From Chromatiales bacterium (GTDB lineage: Bacteria; Pseudomonadota; Gammaproteobacteria; Steroidobacterales; GCA-2729495): 52,368 bases of DNA. Below the pieces are notes generated by a model that made no database searches, was not told the DNA's origin, and was given only the letters and a program-made list of their open reading frames with translations. Below, in pieces: positions 8,973 through 17,556 of the stretch. The stretch's first letter is position 1. Each line of letters begins with the position of its first letter. The DNA is taken from contig NZCC01000083.1 in NCBI GenBank assembly GCA_002688175.1, positions 1-52,368 on the forward strand, read 5' to 3'. Made by a program: the position numbers and the translations under genes.

Positions 8973-9557
8973 ATGCTGCCGGGTATGGCGAACAGGCCCG
9001 ATGACAAGGTATTGATGGTCAGGTATCGAGATGGTGAAGTTCAGGCCTTCGAGGTTTTGTACGCGCGCCACAAGGGACCGTTGTATCGGTATTTCCTGCG
9101 CCGGGGGCTCGGCACTGAACCCGCTGCAGAACTGGCGCAGGAAGTATGGATGAAGATCATCAGGACGAAAGATCGTTACGAGCCGAGCGCAAAATTTACA
9201 ACTTATATGTATCGGCTGGCTCACAACTGTCTCATCGATCTGAGTCGGCGATCTGCGTATAAGATAACGCAACAGGTTATCGGTGATGATATCGATGTGG
9301 CCGGATTGCCGGCGACAGCTACGGCCAACCCGGAAGCGGAGGCGATCTATAACGAATCTGTAGAACAATTTCGGTCTGCACTGGCCAATTTGCCGGATGA
9401 ACAACGTGAAGCCTTTATACTTAAACAGGAGTCCGGGTTGTCGCTTGCTGATATCGCGCACGTGACCGGCGTTAGTACGGAGACGGCCAAGAGCCGATTG
9501 CGTTATGCCTTCAGCAAATTGCGTCAGCAGCTGATCCGGAACAGGGACAAAGCGTGA
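8973..9557 (+). CDS. ECF-type RNA polymerase sigma factor
   Basis: The product has about 194 residues. It shows sigma-70 region 2 (LYARHKGPLYRYFLRR to FTTYMYRLAHNCLIDLSRR) and region 4 (ALANLPDEQREAFILKQ, then a helix-turn-helix in LADIAHVTGVSTETAKSRLRYA), as in extracytoplasmic-function sigma factors. The start is uncertain. A TTG at 8943 would overlap the VWA stop, while ATGs lie at 8973 and 8985. No clear ribosome site favours one of them. Translational coupling to the VWA gene is likely. The target regulon cannot be read from this window. Confidence 0.9.
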   Translation: MLPGMANRPDDKVLMVRYRDGEVQAFEVLYARHKGPLYRYFLRRGLGTEPAAELAQEVWMKIIRTKDRYEPSAKFTTYMYRLAHNCLIDLSRRSAYKITQQVIGDDIDVAGLPATATANPEAEAIYNESVEQFRSALANLPDEQREAFILKQESGLSLADIAHVTGVSTETAKSRLRYAFSKLRQQLIRNRDKA

Positions 9558-10399
9558 CCGACCAACGAGATGACAAGGAATTTGCTGCATTCCTGGCCGG
9601 GGAATCAGAATTGGCTGATCGCTACCAGGCGCTCGGCAGTGAACAGCCGCCGGTAGAACTTGATGAGCACATTCTGGCCGCGGCACGTGACGCAGCAAAA
9701 GTTCACCGGCTCGAGTTTGGACCGCCGGGTGGCTGGCTCAAGCCCGTCGCATTGGCGGCGACCGTGTTGCTGTCATTTTCGCTGGTCATGAAGATCGGCG
9801 TTGATTCACCGGTACGTTACGAGCAGGTAGTGACTGTGTCGAAAGAATCTGACAGCACGCTTGAGGGGCAATCCGAGCCAGTCTTCTATGAGCAACTTGC
9901 CCGGAGCTTGCCGCAACGTACATTAGAAATGAAAAACATGAGGGAAGAGCAACAATCTGAGCAGGTTATCGAGGAGGTTACGGTAACGGGTCGCTCAAGG
10001 TCGATTGAACTCAAGGATGCACCGATGGCAGTTTCGATACTCGGATCAGCAGAGCAAAGTATTGATCAGGATGCTGCGTTGCTGATCGTAGCTGAATACG
10101 TTGCCATGCTGAAAACGAAGAGCGACAGCGGTCGGTTCCGGTTGCAGGAGATGGAGAGGAGTAACGAATCCACGGCCAAAGAACCTGCGCTGACCGCGTC
10201 GAGCCCGGTGGCATCAAAAAAGGATTGGGAATCTATCGATAAGCTGCAGACAGAGGATGATTCCGAGTCGATGTTGCGCGAGATTGTACGGTTGTATACC
10301 AGTGGGTCTAATAACGAGGCCGGCACCCGGCTTGATGAGTTCCTGGCACATTATCCCGATCATCCGGTTAGCGTTAAACTCCGTCGGCGGGGCTATTGA
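9554..10399 (+). CDS. Putative membrane anti-sigma factor with TonB-plug-like segment
   Basis: The gene starts with GTG overlapping the sigma factor's TGA by 4 bp. The 281-residue protein has about 70 N-terminal residues expected in the cytoplasm, one membrane helix (about 72-92) and a long periplasmic part. Position and topology suggest an anti-sigma factor for the upstream ECF sigma, although no zinc anti-sigma motif is present. About residues 138-165 read EEVTVTGRSRSIELKDAP then MAVSILG, which closely resembles the start of a TonB-dependent receptor plug domain. The last 50 residues look TPR-like. Function is inferred only from context. Confidence 0.7.
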   Translation: MTDQRDDKEFAAFLAGESELADRYQALGSEQPPVELDEHILAAARDAAKVHRLEFGPPGGWLKPVALAATVLLSFSLVMKIGVDSPVRYEQVVTVSKESDSTLEGQSEPVFYEQLARSLPQRTLEMKNMREEQQSEQVIEEVTVTGRSRSIELKDAPMAVSILGSAEQSIDQDAALLIVAEYVAMLKTKSDSGRFRLQEMERSNESTAKEPALTASSPVASKKDWESIDKLQTEDDSESMLREIVRLYTSGSNNEAGTRLDEFLAHYPDHPVSVKLRRRGY

Positions 10400-10401
10400 G
10401 C

Positions 10402-11283
10402 ATGACGTACCTGATTGATGCCAGCATATTTATTTTCCGGGCCTGGTTTTCCGTGCCGGACACGATGACCTGTCCGAATGATTACCCGGTAAATGCTGTG
10501 TATGGCTATACGCGGTTTCTGAGTGATTTTCTCGAATCGGTGCAACCCGACTCGGTGGTCGCTGCATTTGACGAAAGTCTTGATGAATCATTTCGCTGTG
10601 AAATTTATCCGGCCTACAAGGCCAACCGAGACCCGGCACCCGAGGAACTCAAGCGACAGTTTGCACAGTGTCGTGCTGTGACTCGCTCGCTCGGCGTTAA
10701 CGAATGTTCCAATAGCCGCTTCGAGGCTGACGATCTGATCGGTACGCTGGCCGGCCGGGCCCGGGAAGCCGGTCGGTGTGTATCAATCCTGAGTCGTGAC
10801 AAGGACCTGTTACAACTCCTGCAAGTCGGTGACATGATGTGGGATGGTAGTGACAAGCAGATCGGTCACGATGATGTGCCGGATATATTTGGCGTACGCG
10901 CTGACCAGATGGTTGATTACCTGGCACTTGCTGGTGACAGTGTTGATAATATTCCGGGGGCCCCCGGGGTCGGAGCAAAAACTGCCAGTGCATTATTGCA
11001 ACACTTCGATTCTCTTGATGAGTTGTACGAAAATCTCGACAGCGTCGAAAATGTCAATGTCCGGGGTGCCGCAAAACTCGGCGCGAAACTAGAGCCTTAT
11101 CATGATCAGGTGCGCATGTGTCGAGAGCTGACCAGGATTCGTTTCGATGTTCCGCTACCCGACCATGACGATATTCTGGCGCGCCAGGCGCCAAATCTGA
11201 GTGCATTGAATACGCTGTATGACGATGTCGGCTTTGGCCAATCGCTGCGCCGGCAAGCGCAACGCATTGCCGACTCATATTAA
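10402..11283 (+). CDS. 5'-3' exonuclease / flap endonuclease (Xni/PolA-N family)
   Basis: The product has 293 residues. The metal-binding acidic residues of the PIN-like 5' nuclease fold appear in YLIDAS, AAFDES, EADDLIG and SRDKDLLQL. The helix-three-turn-helix DNA clamp is visible in GDSVDNIPGAPGVGAKTA. It should remove 5' flaps or RNA primers, like ExoIX or the N-terminal domain of DNA polymerase I. The start is the ATG at 10402, three bp after the anti-sigma stop; a TTG at 10396 is in frame. It may be read through from the sigma operon. Confidence 0.9.
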   Translation: MTYLIDASIFIFRAWFSVPDTMTCPNDYPVNAVYGYTRFLSDFLESVQPDSVVAAFDESLDESFRCEIYPAYKANRDPAPEELKRQFAQCRAVTRSLGVNECSNSRFEADDLIGTLAGRAREAGRCVSILSRDKDLLQLLQVGDMMWDGSDKQIGHDDVPDIFGVRADQMVDYLALAGDSVDNIPGAPGVGAKTASALLQHFDSLDELYENLDSVENVNVRGAAKLGAKLEPYHDQVRMCRELTRIRFDVPLPDHDDILARQAPNLSALNTLYDDVGFGQSLRRQAQRIADSY

Positions 11284-11289
11284 TAACGG

Positions 11290-12180
11290 GTGGATATCCC
11301 TATTCACAACATCAATGAGGCGGTATTCGAGATCATTGCGGATACAGTCGGTCGAATTGATCCGGATACGGTCGAGATAGTCGGTGGTGGAAGTATTAAT
11401 CGCAGTTATCGGCTAACGACGCTCCGCGGTGCTATTTATCTTTTGAAAACCAATGCCGGATCAGCACTCGAAATGTTTGTTGCCGAGCGCGAGGGGCTTG
11501 AAGCGCTACGCCGGGCAGATGCAATCCGTGTGCCCGAGCCGATCCTGGCCAGCGTTGGTGGCGACCTGTCATTCCTGTTACTGGAACATATAGAGCTGGG
11601 TCACAAAACCACTGCTGCCGGACAGGCCTGCGGGTATGCGCTCGCACAGCTGCACAGGCAACTCAAACCACAATTCGGTTGGCATCGTGATAATACGATT
11701 GGCAGTACCCCGCAGATTAACGGCTGGTCAGATGATTGGGTCAGGTTTTTCAGTCATGCACGGCTTGGATATCAATTGCAGCTAGCGGCCGAGAACGGCA
11801 TTGGCGCATCGATTCAGGCCGATGGGCAGCGTCTGCGCGAACGTCTTGCCGATTTTTTTATCGACTATCAGCCGGTCGCCTCGCTGTTGCATGGCGATCT
11901 GTGGGGCGGTAACTGGGGCGCCACTTATGGTGAAGAACCGGTGATTTACGATCCTGCGATATATTATGGCGACCGGGAAACCGACCTTGCGATGACGCAA
12001 TTATTCGGTGGGTTCGGGCCGGAATTTTATGCAGCCTACAATGAGTCATGGCCACTTGATGCTGGTTTTCAGCGGCGTTGCGACTTATATAATCTTTATC
12101 ATCTTCTGAATCACTACAATCTGTTCGGCGGTGGTTATAAATTTCAGGTTATCGAGTTACTTGGCAAATTACTGGCCTGA
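11290..12180 (+). CDS. Fructosamine kinase family protein
   Basis: The 296-residue protein has an APH-like kinase fold with catalytic HGDLWGGN near residues 200-207, the metal-binding DPAIYYGDRE following, and N-terminal GGGSINRSYRL. Family members phosphorylate ketosamines on glycated proteins or small molecules and so allow deglycation. The bacterial substrate is usually unproven. The start codon is GTG at 11290, six bp after the exonuclease stop, suggesting co-transcription. Confidence 0.9.
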   Translation: MDIPIHNINEAVFEIIADTVGRIDPDTVEIVGGGSINRSYRLTTLRGAIYLLKTNAGSALEMFVAEREGLEALRRADAIRVPEPILASVGGDLSFLLLEHIELGHKTTAAGQACGYALAQLHRQLKPQFGWHRDNTIGSTPQINGWSDDWVRFFSHARLGYQLQLAAENGIGASIQADGQRLRERLADFFIDYQPVASLLHGDLWGGNWGATYGEEPVIYDPAIYYGDRETDLAMTQLFGGFGPEFYAAYNESWPLDAGFQRRCDLYNLYHLLNHYNLFGGGYKFQVIELLGKLLA

Positions 12181-12216
12181 ATAGAAAATATTGGCTTGAT
12201 TGCCCGGAGATTCTGG

Positions 12217-14181
12217 ATGAATGACAAAAGTATCGAATCACTTCTGCACGAACAGCGTAAATTTCCTCCGAGCGATGAATTTATCTCAGCTGCTCGCCTG
12301 CAACCTTCGGCTGCAGAGGCGTTATACGCTGAGGCGGCTGCCGATCATGAGGCTTTCTGGGGGCGGCTGGCACAGCAGGAAATTCACTGGGAGACACCGT
12401 TCACAGACATACTCGATGCCTCTGATGCGCCAAATTACAGATGGTTTACGGATGGGCATCTTAACGTGTCCTACAACTGTCTTGATATCCACCTTGCTGA
12501 GCGGGGCGACAAAGCTGCAATTATTTTTGAGGGTGAAGGTGGTGATCAGCGGCGCCTGACGTATCGGGAACTGACCGATGCTGTCAGCCAGTTTGCAAAT
12601 GCACTGCAGGCTCAGGGTGTTTCGGCTGGTGATCGTGTCGTTATATATATGCCGATGGTACCGGAGACGGTTATCGCGATGCAGGCGTGTGCCCGCATCG
12701 GTGCGATTCATTCGGTCGTCTTTGGTGGTTTTTCGGCCAGTTCGCTGCGTGACCGGATTATCGATGCCGGGGCGAAGTTGTTGATTACCGCTGACGGCGG
12801 ATTTCGTGGCGGGCATGTCATTGAGCTAAAGGCGGCGGCAGATGAGGCGCTGGCAGAAGGTTGCGACACGATCGAGACGGTTATCGTCCTCAACCGCGCC
12901 GATTGCGGCGTATCGATGCAAGACGGCCGGGATATCTGGTGGTCGGATGCAATTGGCGGGCATACCGCAATTTGTGAGCCGGTGGCTGTCGATGCCGAAC
13001 ACCCGTTGTTTTTGCTGTATACGTCAGGTTCGACCGGCAAGCCGAAAGGCATTCAGCATTCATCCGGCGGCTACCTGTTGAATGCCAAACTGTCGAGTCA
13101 GTGGATTTTCGACCTGCACGATGATGATATTTTTTGGTGTACGGCCGATGTGGGCTGGGTGACCGGTCACAGCTATGTTGCCTACGGTCCGCTGGCAGCT
13201 GGCGCCACAATATTGATGTATGAGGGTGCTCCGACCGTGCCGGATGGGGGTCGCTTCTGGAGTATCTGTCAGCGTCACGGCGTGACAATTTTTTATACAG
13301 CGCCCACAGCAATCCGTGCTTTGATGAAGTTTGGCGACGATATTCCGGCGCAATATGATCTGTCTAAACTTCGACTGCTGGGTACGGTTGGCGAGCCGAT
13401 CAATCCGGAAGCGTGGATGTGGTACCACGAGGTGATCGGCGGGCAGCGTTGCCCGATCGTCGATACGTGGTGGCAGACCGAGACCGGTGCAATCATGATT
13501 TCCCCGTTGCCGGGGACTACCCCAACAAAGCCGGGTTCTTGCACCAAAGCGTTACCGGGGATAGATGTCGATATTGTTGATGAGGCCGGTGAGCCGGTTA
13601 CTTCACCGAATGAAGGCGGTTACATCGTTATCAAGAAACCCTGGCCATCGATGCTGCGAACGATCTGGGGTGATAATGACCGCTATATAGAAACATATTG
13701 GGAAAAATTTCAGAATCGTTACTACGTTGCCGGCGACAGCGCGCACCGCGATACAGATGGTTACATCTGGATGATGGGCCGCATAGACGATGTACTCAAC
13801 GTTTCCGGCCATCGTCTTGGTACGATGGAGGTCGAATCAGCACTCGTCGCACATGACCGGGTTGTCGAATCAGCCGTTGTCGGGTTTCCGCATGACGTCA
13901 AGGGTGAAGGTATTTTTGCTTATGTTGTTTTGCGCGGCGAACGGCCGAGTGGTGATGAAGAGCCGGCGCTGGTGGCTGAATTGCGTGGCTGGGTTGGTCA
14001 GGAGATCGGTGCGATTGCCAAGCCCGATCAGATTCGCTTTACCGAGAATTTGCCGAAGACCCGTTCGGGCAAGATCATGCGCCGCTTACTGCGAACGATC
14101 GCCCGCGGCGATGAGATCACGCAGGATACATCGACACTCGAAAATGAAGCCATTCTCGATCAATTACGCGGCAAGGGCTGA
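12217..14181 (+). CDS. acs: Acetyl-CoA synthetase (AMP-forming)
   Basis: Acs activates acetate to acetyl-CoA through acetyl-AMP. The 654-residue protein has the AMP-binding P-loop [10 protein letters not shown] at 269-278, the WWQTETG motif, and the C-terminal SGKIMRR. Lys619 of that motif is the site controlled by reversible acetylation in characterised Acs enzymes. Length equals the family norm (about 650). I chose the ATG at 12217 because GGAG lies 8 bp upstream. The TTG at 12196 only adds seven residues. It ends 5 bp before a convergent VOC gene with no obvious terminator between them. Confidence 0.97.
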   Translation: MNDKSIESLLHEQRKFPPSDEFISAARLQPSAAEALYAEAAADHEAFWGRLAQQEIHWETPFTDILDASDAPNYRWFTDGHLNVSYNCLDIHLAERGDKAAIIFEGEGGDQRRLTYRELTDAVSQFANALQAQGVSAGDRVVIYMPMVPETVIAMQACARIGAIHSVVFGGFSASSLRDRIIDAGAKLLITADGGFRGGHVIELKAAADEALAEGCDTIETVIVLNRADCGVSMQDGRDIWWSDAIGGHTAICEPVAVDAEHPLFLLYTSGSTGKPKGIQHSSGGYLLNAKLSSQWIFDLHDDDIFWCTADVGWVTGHSYVAYGPLAAGATILMYEGAPTVPDGGRFWSICQRHGVTIFYTAPTAIRALMKFGDDIPAQYDLSKLRLLGTVGEPINPEAWMWYHEVIGGQRCPIVDTWWQTETGAIMISPLPGTTPTKPGSCTKALPGIDVDIVDEAGEPVTSPNEGGYIVIKKPWPSMLRTIWGDNDRYIETYWEKFQNRYYVAGDSAHRDTDGYIWMMGRIDDVLNVSGHRLGTMEVESALVAHDRVVESAVVGFPHDVKGEGIFAYVVLRGERPSGDEEPALVAELRGWVGQEIGAIAKPDQIRFTENLPKTRSGKIMRRLLRTIARGDEITQDTSTLENEAILDQLRGKG

Positions 14182-14186
14182 ATTCG

Positions 14187-14891
14187 TCAGTATTCGGCCG
14201 CTATAAGGTCCAGATGTGTGCCTTCCGGTGCCGTCAGGCGATGGTTTGGGCCAATTTGACGTACCGCCAGGTTGCGTTGTTCGAGTACCGTCAGGGTCTG
14301 GCTGAGATCCGCAGACATGAAGCGCAGTGCCGATTGTCCGGGGGATAAATGTGTCTGCAGCCCGAGACGCAGGCCCGGCGTGAGCAACTCGATCGCATCA
14401 TCCGCTGTATCGGAAAGTGCCATGAAGCCGGCATCAGTCCAATAGTTCGTTGTTTCGCAGGCATCGTGGCAACCGAGACTGATCTCGACTGAATGACCAA
14501 TTACCGGGGCCGGTAGTTCCGACAGATCGGCTCGTGAAAATGTTCGTGTCTCCATCATGATCAGCAAGTGTCCATCCGGAGTATGTACCCCTATTTCGTT
14601 AAATATCTCGCTGCCGAGTCGCGAAAAAGATATTTCATCGTCATCGGGATTTATGCACTGCAGGTATGATGCAACGTCAGATTTAATAAATGACAGGGCC
14701 GGCTCATCAATGCCGCCGGCATGCAGGCCGATTGCAATACGGCCGTCTGTTACAACGCCATAGTGGTAGTCACGGATATCACCGACGGACAGCTCAGAGA
14801 AGCCAAGCTCAAGGTAGAAATTCAACGATGCCTGAATATCGTCTGTCGGGACGCTGAATTCGAGAAACTGGCCGAAGATAGTTGTTGTCAT
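14187..14891 (-). CDS. VOC (glyoxalase/bleomycin resistance) superfamily protein
   Basis: The product has 234 residues with two halves that each resemble a vicinal-oxygen-chelate module: FGQFLEFSVPTDDIQASLNFYLELGFSEL at the N-terminus and HSVEISLGCHDACETTNYWTDAGF in the middle. The C-terminal GTHLDLI provides a possible metal-binding Glu or Asp position. The superfamily includes dioxygenases, glyoxalases and resistance proteins. Nothing here identifies the reaction. It is convergent with acs. Confidence 0.8.
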   Translation of the reverse strand: MTTTIFGQFLEFSVPTDDIQASLNFYLELGFSELSVGDIRDYHYGVVTDGRIAIGLHAGGIDEPALSFIKSDVASYLQCINPDDDEISFSRLGSEIFNEIGVHTPDGHLLIMMETRTFSRADLSELPAPVIGHSVEISLGCHDACETTNYWTDAGFMALSDTADDAIELLTPGLRLGLQTHLSPGQSALRFMSADLSQTLTVLEQRNLAVRQIGPNHRLTAPEGTHLDLIAAEY

Positions 14892-15027
14892 AACCGGGTT
14901 ATCAGACCCTAATTGTCACGTTTGAGCAAACAGTTGAAAGACATCTTGGATTTTGTTAACTCTGCCAATATTCAGCGATTTTTTCGCTATATTGGATGCA
15001 AAATAATAAGTGACAGGATCGGGAAGG

Positions 15028-15378
15028 ATGACTAAGAATAAAATTACGTCACTGCGTCATTACCGTGCGCAGGGTATCTATAAGAATTATATGTCTTTGT
15101 CTGCGTCACAGCGAACCAATGCACGCACTGCATTGTTGCTAGAAGCCGTGTTCGATTATGCGTACGAGCATGTGCCGCGTATTCAACGCCACACGTTAAA
15201 TCGTGCCAAGATTAGTGAACAGGAGTCGGCCCGCATTTCTGAGCGACTCGAAGAATTCCTGCCGCTTACCAGTGACCGGGAGCCCATCATGAAGTGGCTA
15301 AATGACAACATGGTCTCTGAAGCCTGGTCTTACCCGGAGGATCGGCGGCAATTTGTTCGTGATTGCCTCAGGAGCTGA
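15028..15378 (+). CDS. Unrecognised small protein
   Basis: The product has 116 residues from the ATG at 15028 (MTKNKITSLRHYRAQG). It is soluble, charged and mostly helical-looking, with no signal peptide and no motif I recognise. AGGA lies about 11 bp upstream. An in-frame ATG at 15010 is possible. The 135 bp upstream is AT-rich and includes the palindrome AGCGA/TCGCT around a T run near 14977-14991. It opens an accessory patch of poorly recognised genes extending to 17412. Confidence 0.6.
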   Translation: MTKNKITSLRHYRAQGIYKNYMSLSASQRTNARTALLLEAVFDYAYEHVPRIQRHTLNRAKISEQESARISERLEEFLPLTSDREPIMKWLNDNMVSEAWSYPEDRRQFVRDCLRS

Positions 15379-15601
15379 AGACAAATCTTTCCCACTGCGC
15401 GCCTGGCGCGTCAATTCACCGTGTATGTAAATATGTCGAGGCCGCAGTCAGGCAGGCCTGGGACGTGCTGTCTTTTCGTGTGCCGGATGCAGGGCTGTTA
15501 AGTAGTAATATACTGGTAGCGTAAAGCAGCTATCATGGATTCCGCAAAGTTTGTGATAATCATGCTGCAGCATGTTTTCAGGAACTCAATTGTGTAGAAC
15601 A

Positions 15602-16606
15602 ATGGTAGTCATGGCAAAATCTCCGGTATCGGGTCTTTCCGTTCGACAGGCAGTGGATGAGCCGGGTGTCTCCCGATTGTGTAACGAATTATTTCGCTTC
15701 CGATTTGGCACAAATCCGGAACGTGAGTCCGGTGACAACGTTTTTCAGCTACACATTGACTCGATAGGTCAGCCGGCCCCTGATGAGATCTGGGTTACTG
15801 ACAGTCCTGTCAGCAGTGAAAGAGTCGGTGATTTCGCGATTGCACAATGTGCTGATTATCTGGCCATACATGTCGAGATTGACCTGGCGCCGGTCGCGGA
15901 TTTCAAAGCACTGATCACGCAGGTCTATCGTGAACTGCTGCAGCTTACACGGGAGCGCAATTATCCAAACCTGGTCAGGGTCTGGAATTATTTTCCCGGT
16001 ATCAATGCCGGCAGTGGTGACCTCGAAATGTATCGTCAGTTTACCGCCGGTCGCGCTGTCGCTTTTGGCGGATTTGCCCATGAGGGTGAGCTATTACCAG
16101 CAGCAACAGCGATTGGTACCGATGAAGGTACGCCACTCACAATTACTATGATTGCCGCACGTCATCAATGCCGGATGATCGAGAATCCGCGTCAGACCAG
16201 TGCATATAAATATCCCCGCGAATTTGGCCCCAGTAGTCCATCCTTTTCGCGCGCCGTCTTGGTCGTCGCCGAGTCCGGTTACCGAATCCTCATGTCCGGA
16301 ACAGCAAGCATTATCGGCCACCAGTCGATGCACCTGGATGATCCGGCGCAGCAAACAGCTGAGACCTTGCGCAATCTCGATGAATTGATTCAGCAGGCCC
16401 GCCATGCGACACAGACAAGTAACGGCCAAGGCCAGACGCTCACTGATGGATACCTGCGCATCTACATTCGCCGACCTGCCCAGGTAACAGAAATAGAGAC
16501 CGCTTTGCGTGATCATCTGGTTGATGATCCAAATATTGTGTTTCTGCGCGGTGATGTCTGTCGCCGTGAATTACTGCTCGAGATTGAGGCAGCCGGCGAT
16601 ATTTGA
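15602..16606 (+). CDS. Chorismatase (FkbO/Hyg5/XanB2-like)
   Basis: The product has about 334 residues. Family segments include NYPNLVRVWNYFPGIN, QFTAGRAVAFGG, ENPRQTSAYKYPREFGP and LMSGTASIIGHQSMH. Chorismatases cleave chorismate with loss of pyruvate to give hydroxybenzoates or dihydroxycyclohexadiene carboxylates. XanB2 of Xanthomonas makes 3- and 4-hydroxybenzoate for pigment and ubiquinone. The subfamily here cannot be decided by eye. Starts at 15572, 15602 and 15611 are in frame with no good ribosome site for any. No polyketide, aryl-polyene or ubiquinone gene is adjacent. Upstream, 15379-15571 contains only weak hairpins. Confidence 0.85.
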   Translation: MVVMAKSPVSGLSVRQAVDEPGVSRLCNELFRFRFGTNPERESGDNVFQLHIDSIGQPAPDEIWVTDSPVSSERVGDFAIAQCADYLAIHVEIDLAPVADFKALITQVYRELLQLTRERNYPNLVRVWNYFPGINAGSGDLEMYRQFTAGRAVAFGGFAHEGELLPAATAIGTDEGTPLTITMIAARHQCRMIENPRQTSAYKYPREFGPSSPSFSRAVLVVAESGYRILMSGTASIIGHQSMHLDDPAQQTAETLRNLDELIQQARHATQTSNGQGQTLTDGYLRIYIRRPAQVTEIETALRDHLVDDPNIVFLRGDVCRRELLLEIEAAGDI

Positions 16607-16710
16607 GATCAGGAAAAATAAGATTGAGGCACTTGGTGGTAATTCCCGGCATACCTGACTTGGTTGCTCGGCTGGGATAAAATTTTTCCTCTTCAGTATT
16701 GTGGGAAACC

Positions 16711-17028
16711 ATGAATAAAAGGAATTTATCAGCGCAGGAGATCAGCCAATATGCCCGGTTGTTTGTGCTTGCCCATCTTCAATTAGCGGCCATGCAGAGA
16801 CAGCTTGGATCAGGTTTGGGTTTATGGCAGCGTTGGAGTTTCCGTATGCGCCACCGACGGATCCGGCGGGGACTTCGGGCTCTGTTGCAACTCAAGGGAG
16901 GGGCAAGTGAGGAGACAGAAAAGTCTGTTGAGCTGGATTTCAAATATATGGGTACCGGGAAAAAGGGCTGGTCCTATGTTTCGGTTGGCGAGATCGAATA
17001 TCTGCAGGGATTATTATTGGGGCTATAA
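16711..17028 (+). CDS. Unrecognised small basic protein
   Basis: The product has 105 residues from the ATG at 16711 (an in-frame TTG lies at 16699). The middle is strongly basic and helical (WQRWSFRMRHRRIRRGLRAL) and the C-terminus is hydrophobic. I recognise no domain. It lies 6 bp upstream of the next small gene in the same direction, so the two are probably one transcription unit. The function is unknown. Confidence 0.5.
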   Translation: MNKRNLSAQEISQYARLFVLAHLQLAAMQRQLGSGLGLWQRWSFRMRHRRIRRGLRALLQLKGGASEETEKSVELDFKYMGTGKKGWSYVSVGEIEYLQGLLLGL

Positions 17029-17034
17029 CTTGTT

Positions 17035-17412
17035 ATGAATAAAATCATTCTGTGCATGGCTATGGTCATGGTATCCCCGGCCATGCTTTGTGCGGGCCAG
17101 TTTAAACCCTATGAGATACATGCAGGTGCTTCGTACTATTCAAATGAATATACGAGTAACAATGGTATAGCGGAGCTTGGCGATGAGAAAAACATTGAAG
17201 AGGTTTATCAGAACTATAATTACTATGAGGCTGTATTTGATGATCAGGAGCGCATAGTAATTTTCAAAGCATACGAAAAAGGCGCAATAGAATTCTCAGA
17301 AACCTATTCTTATGATGAGTCAGGACACCAGGCGCATAAAGTGGTTAAAGACTCAGAAGGCACTATAGTTATTGAGGAAACTATCAGGGTCGAATCCACC
17401 GATACTCCATAA
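17035..17412 (+). CDS. Unrecognised secreted protein
   Basis: The product has 125 residues with a clear N-terminal signal peptide (MNKIILCMAMVMVSPAMLCAG, cleavage probably near residue 20). The mature part is acidic and rich in Tyr, Asn and Glu, with a beta-strand-like pattern resembling repeat proteins (FDDQERIVIFKAYEKG, YSYDESGHQ). Its codon use is visibly more AT-rich than in the flanking acs and TRAP genes, suggesting recent acquisition. The function is unknown. No ribosome site of note is present. Confidence 0.6.
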   Translation: MNKIILCMAMVMVSPAMLCAGQFKPYEIHAGASYYSNEYTSNNGIAELGDEKNIEEVYQNYNYYEAVFDDQERIVIFKAYEKGAIEFSETYSYDESGHQAHKVVKDSEGTIVIEETIRVESTDTP

Positions 17413-17475
17413 CCAGCCGGCCACTACAGGCGAAAATGGCTCCGCCCACGGCAATAAGCCTGAAAGGAGACAAAC

Positions 17476-17535
17476 ATGAGACAGCACCGCCTCATCATGG
17501 CAGCAACACTTTGTCTGGCCAGGCAGTTGCACTGA
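17476..17535 (+). pseudogene. Truncated signal-peptide ORF with strong ribosome site
   Basis: AAAGGAG sits 7 bp before an ATG that opens only 20 codons (MRQHRLIMAATLCLARQLH, then TGA). The sequence looks like the front of an exported protein whose body is missing. It ends 21 bp before the convergent end of the TRAP large-permease gene. It could be a gene decapitated by a deletion, or a real short leader peptide. I favour the first. Confidence 0.35.
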
Positions 17536-17556
17536 TAATCAGGCTCAGGTGTATTT

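Noticed and set aside
14892-15027. Palindrome AGCGA/TCGCT around a T run as a terminator
   Set aside because: The stem is only five bp, lies upstream of a gene start, and has no supporting context.
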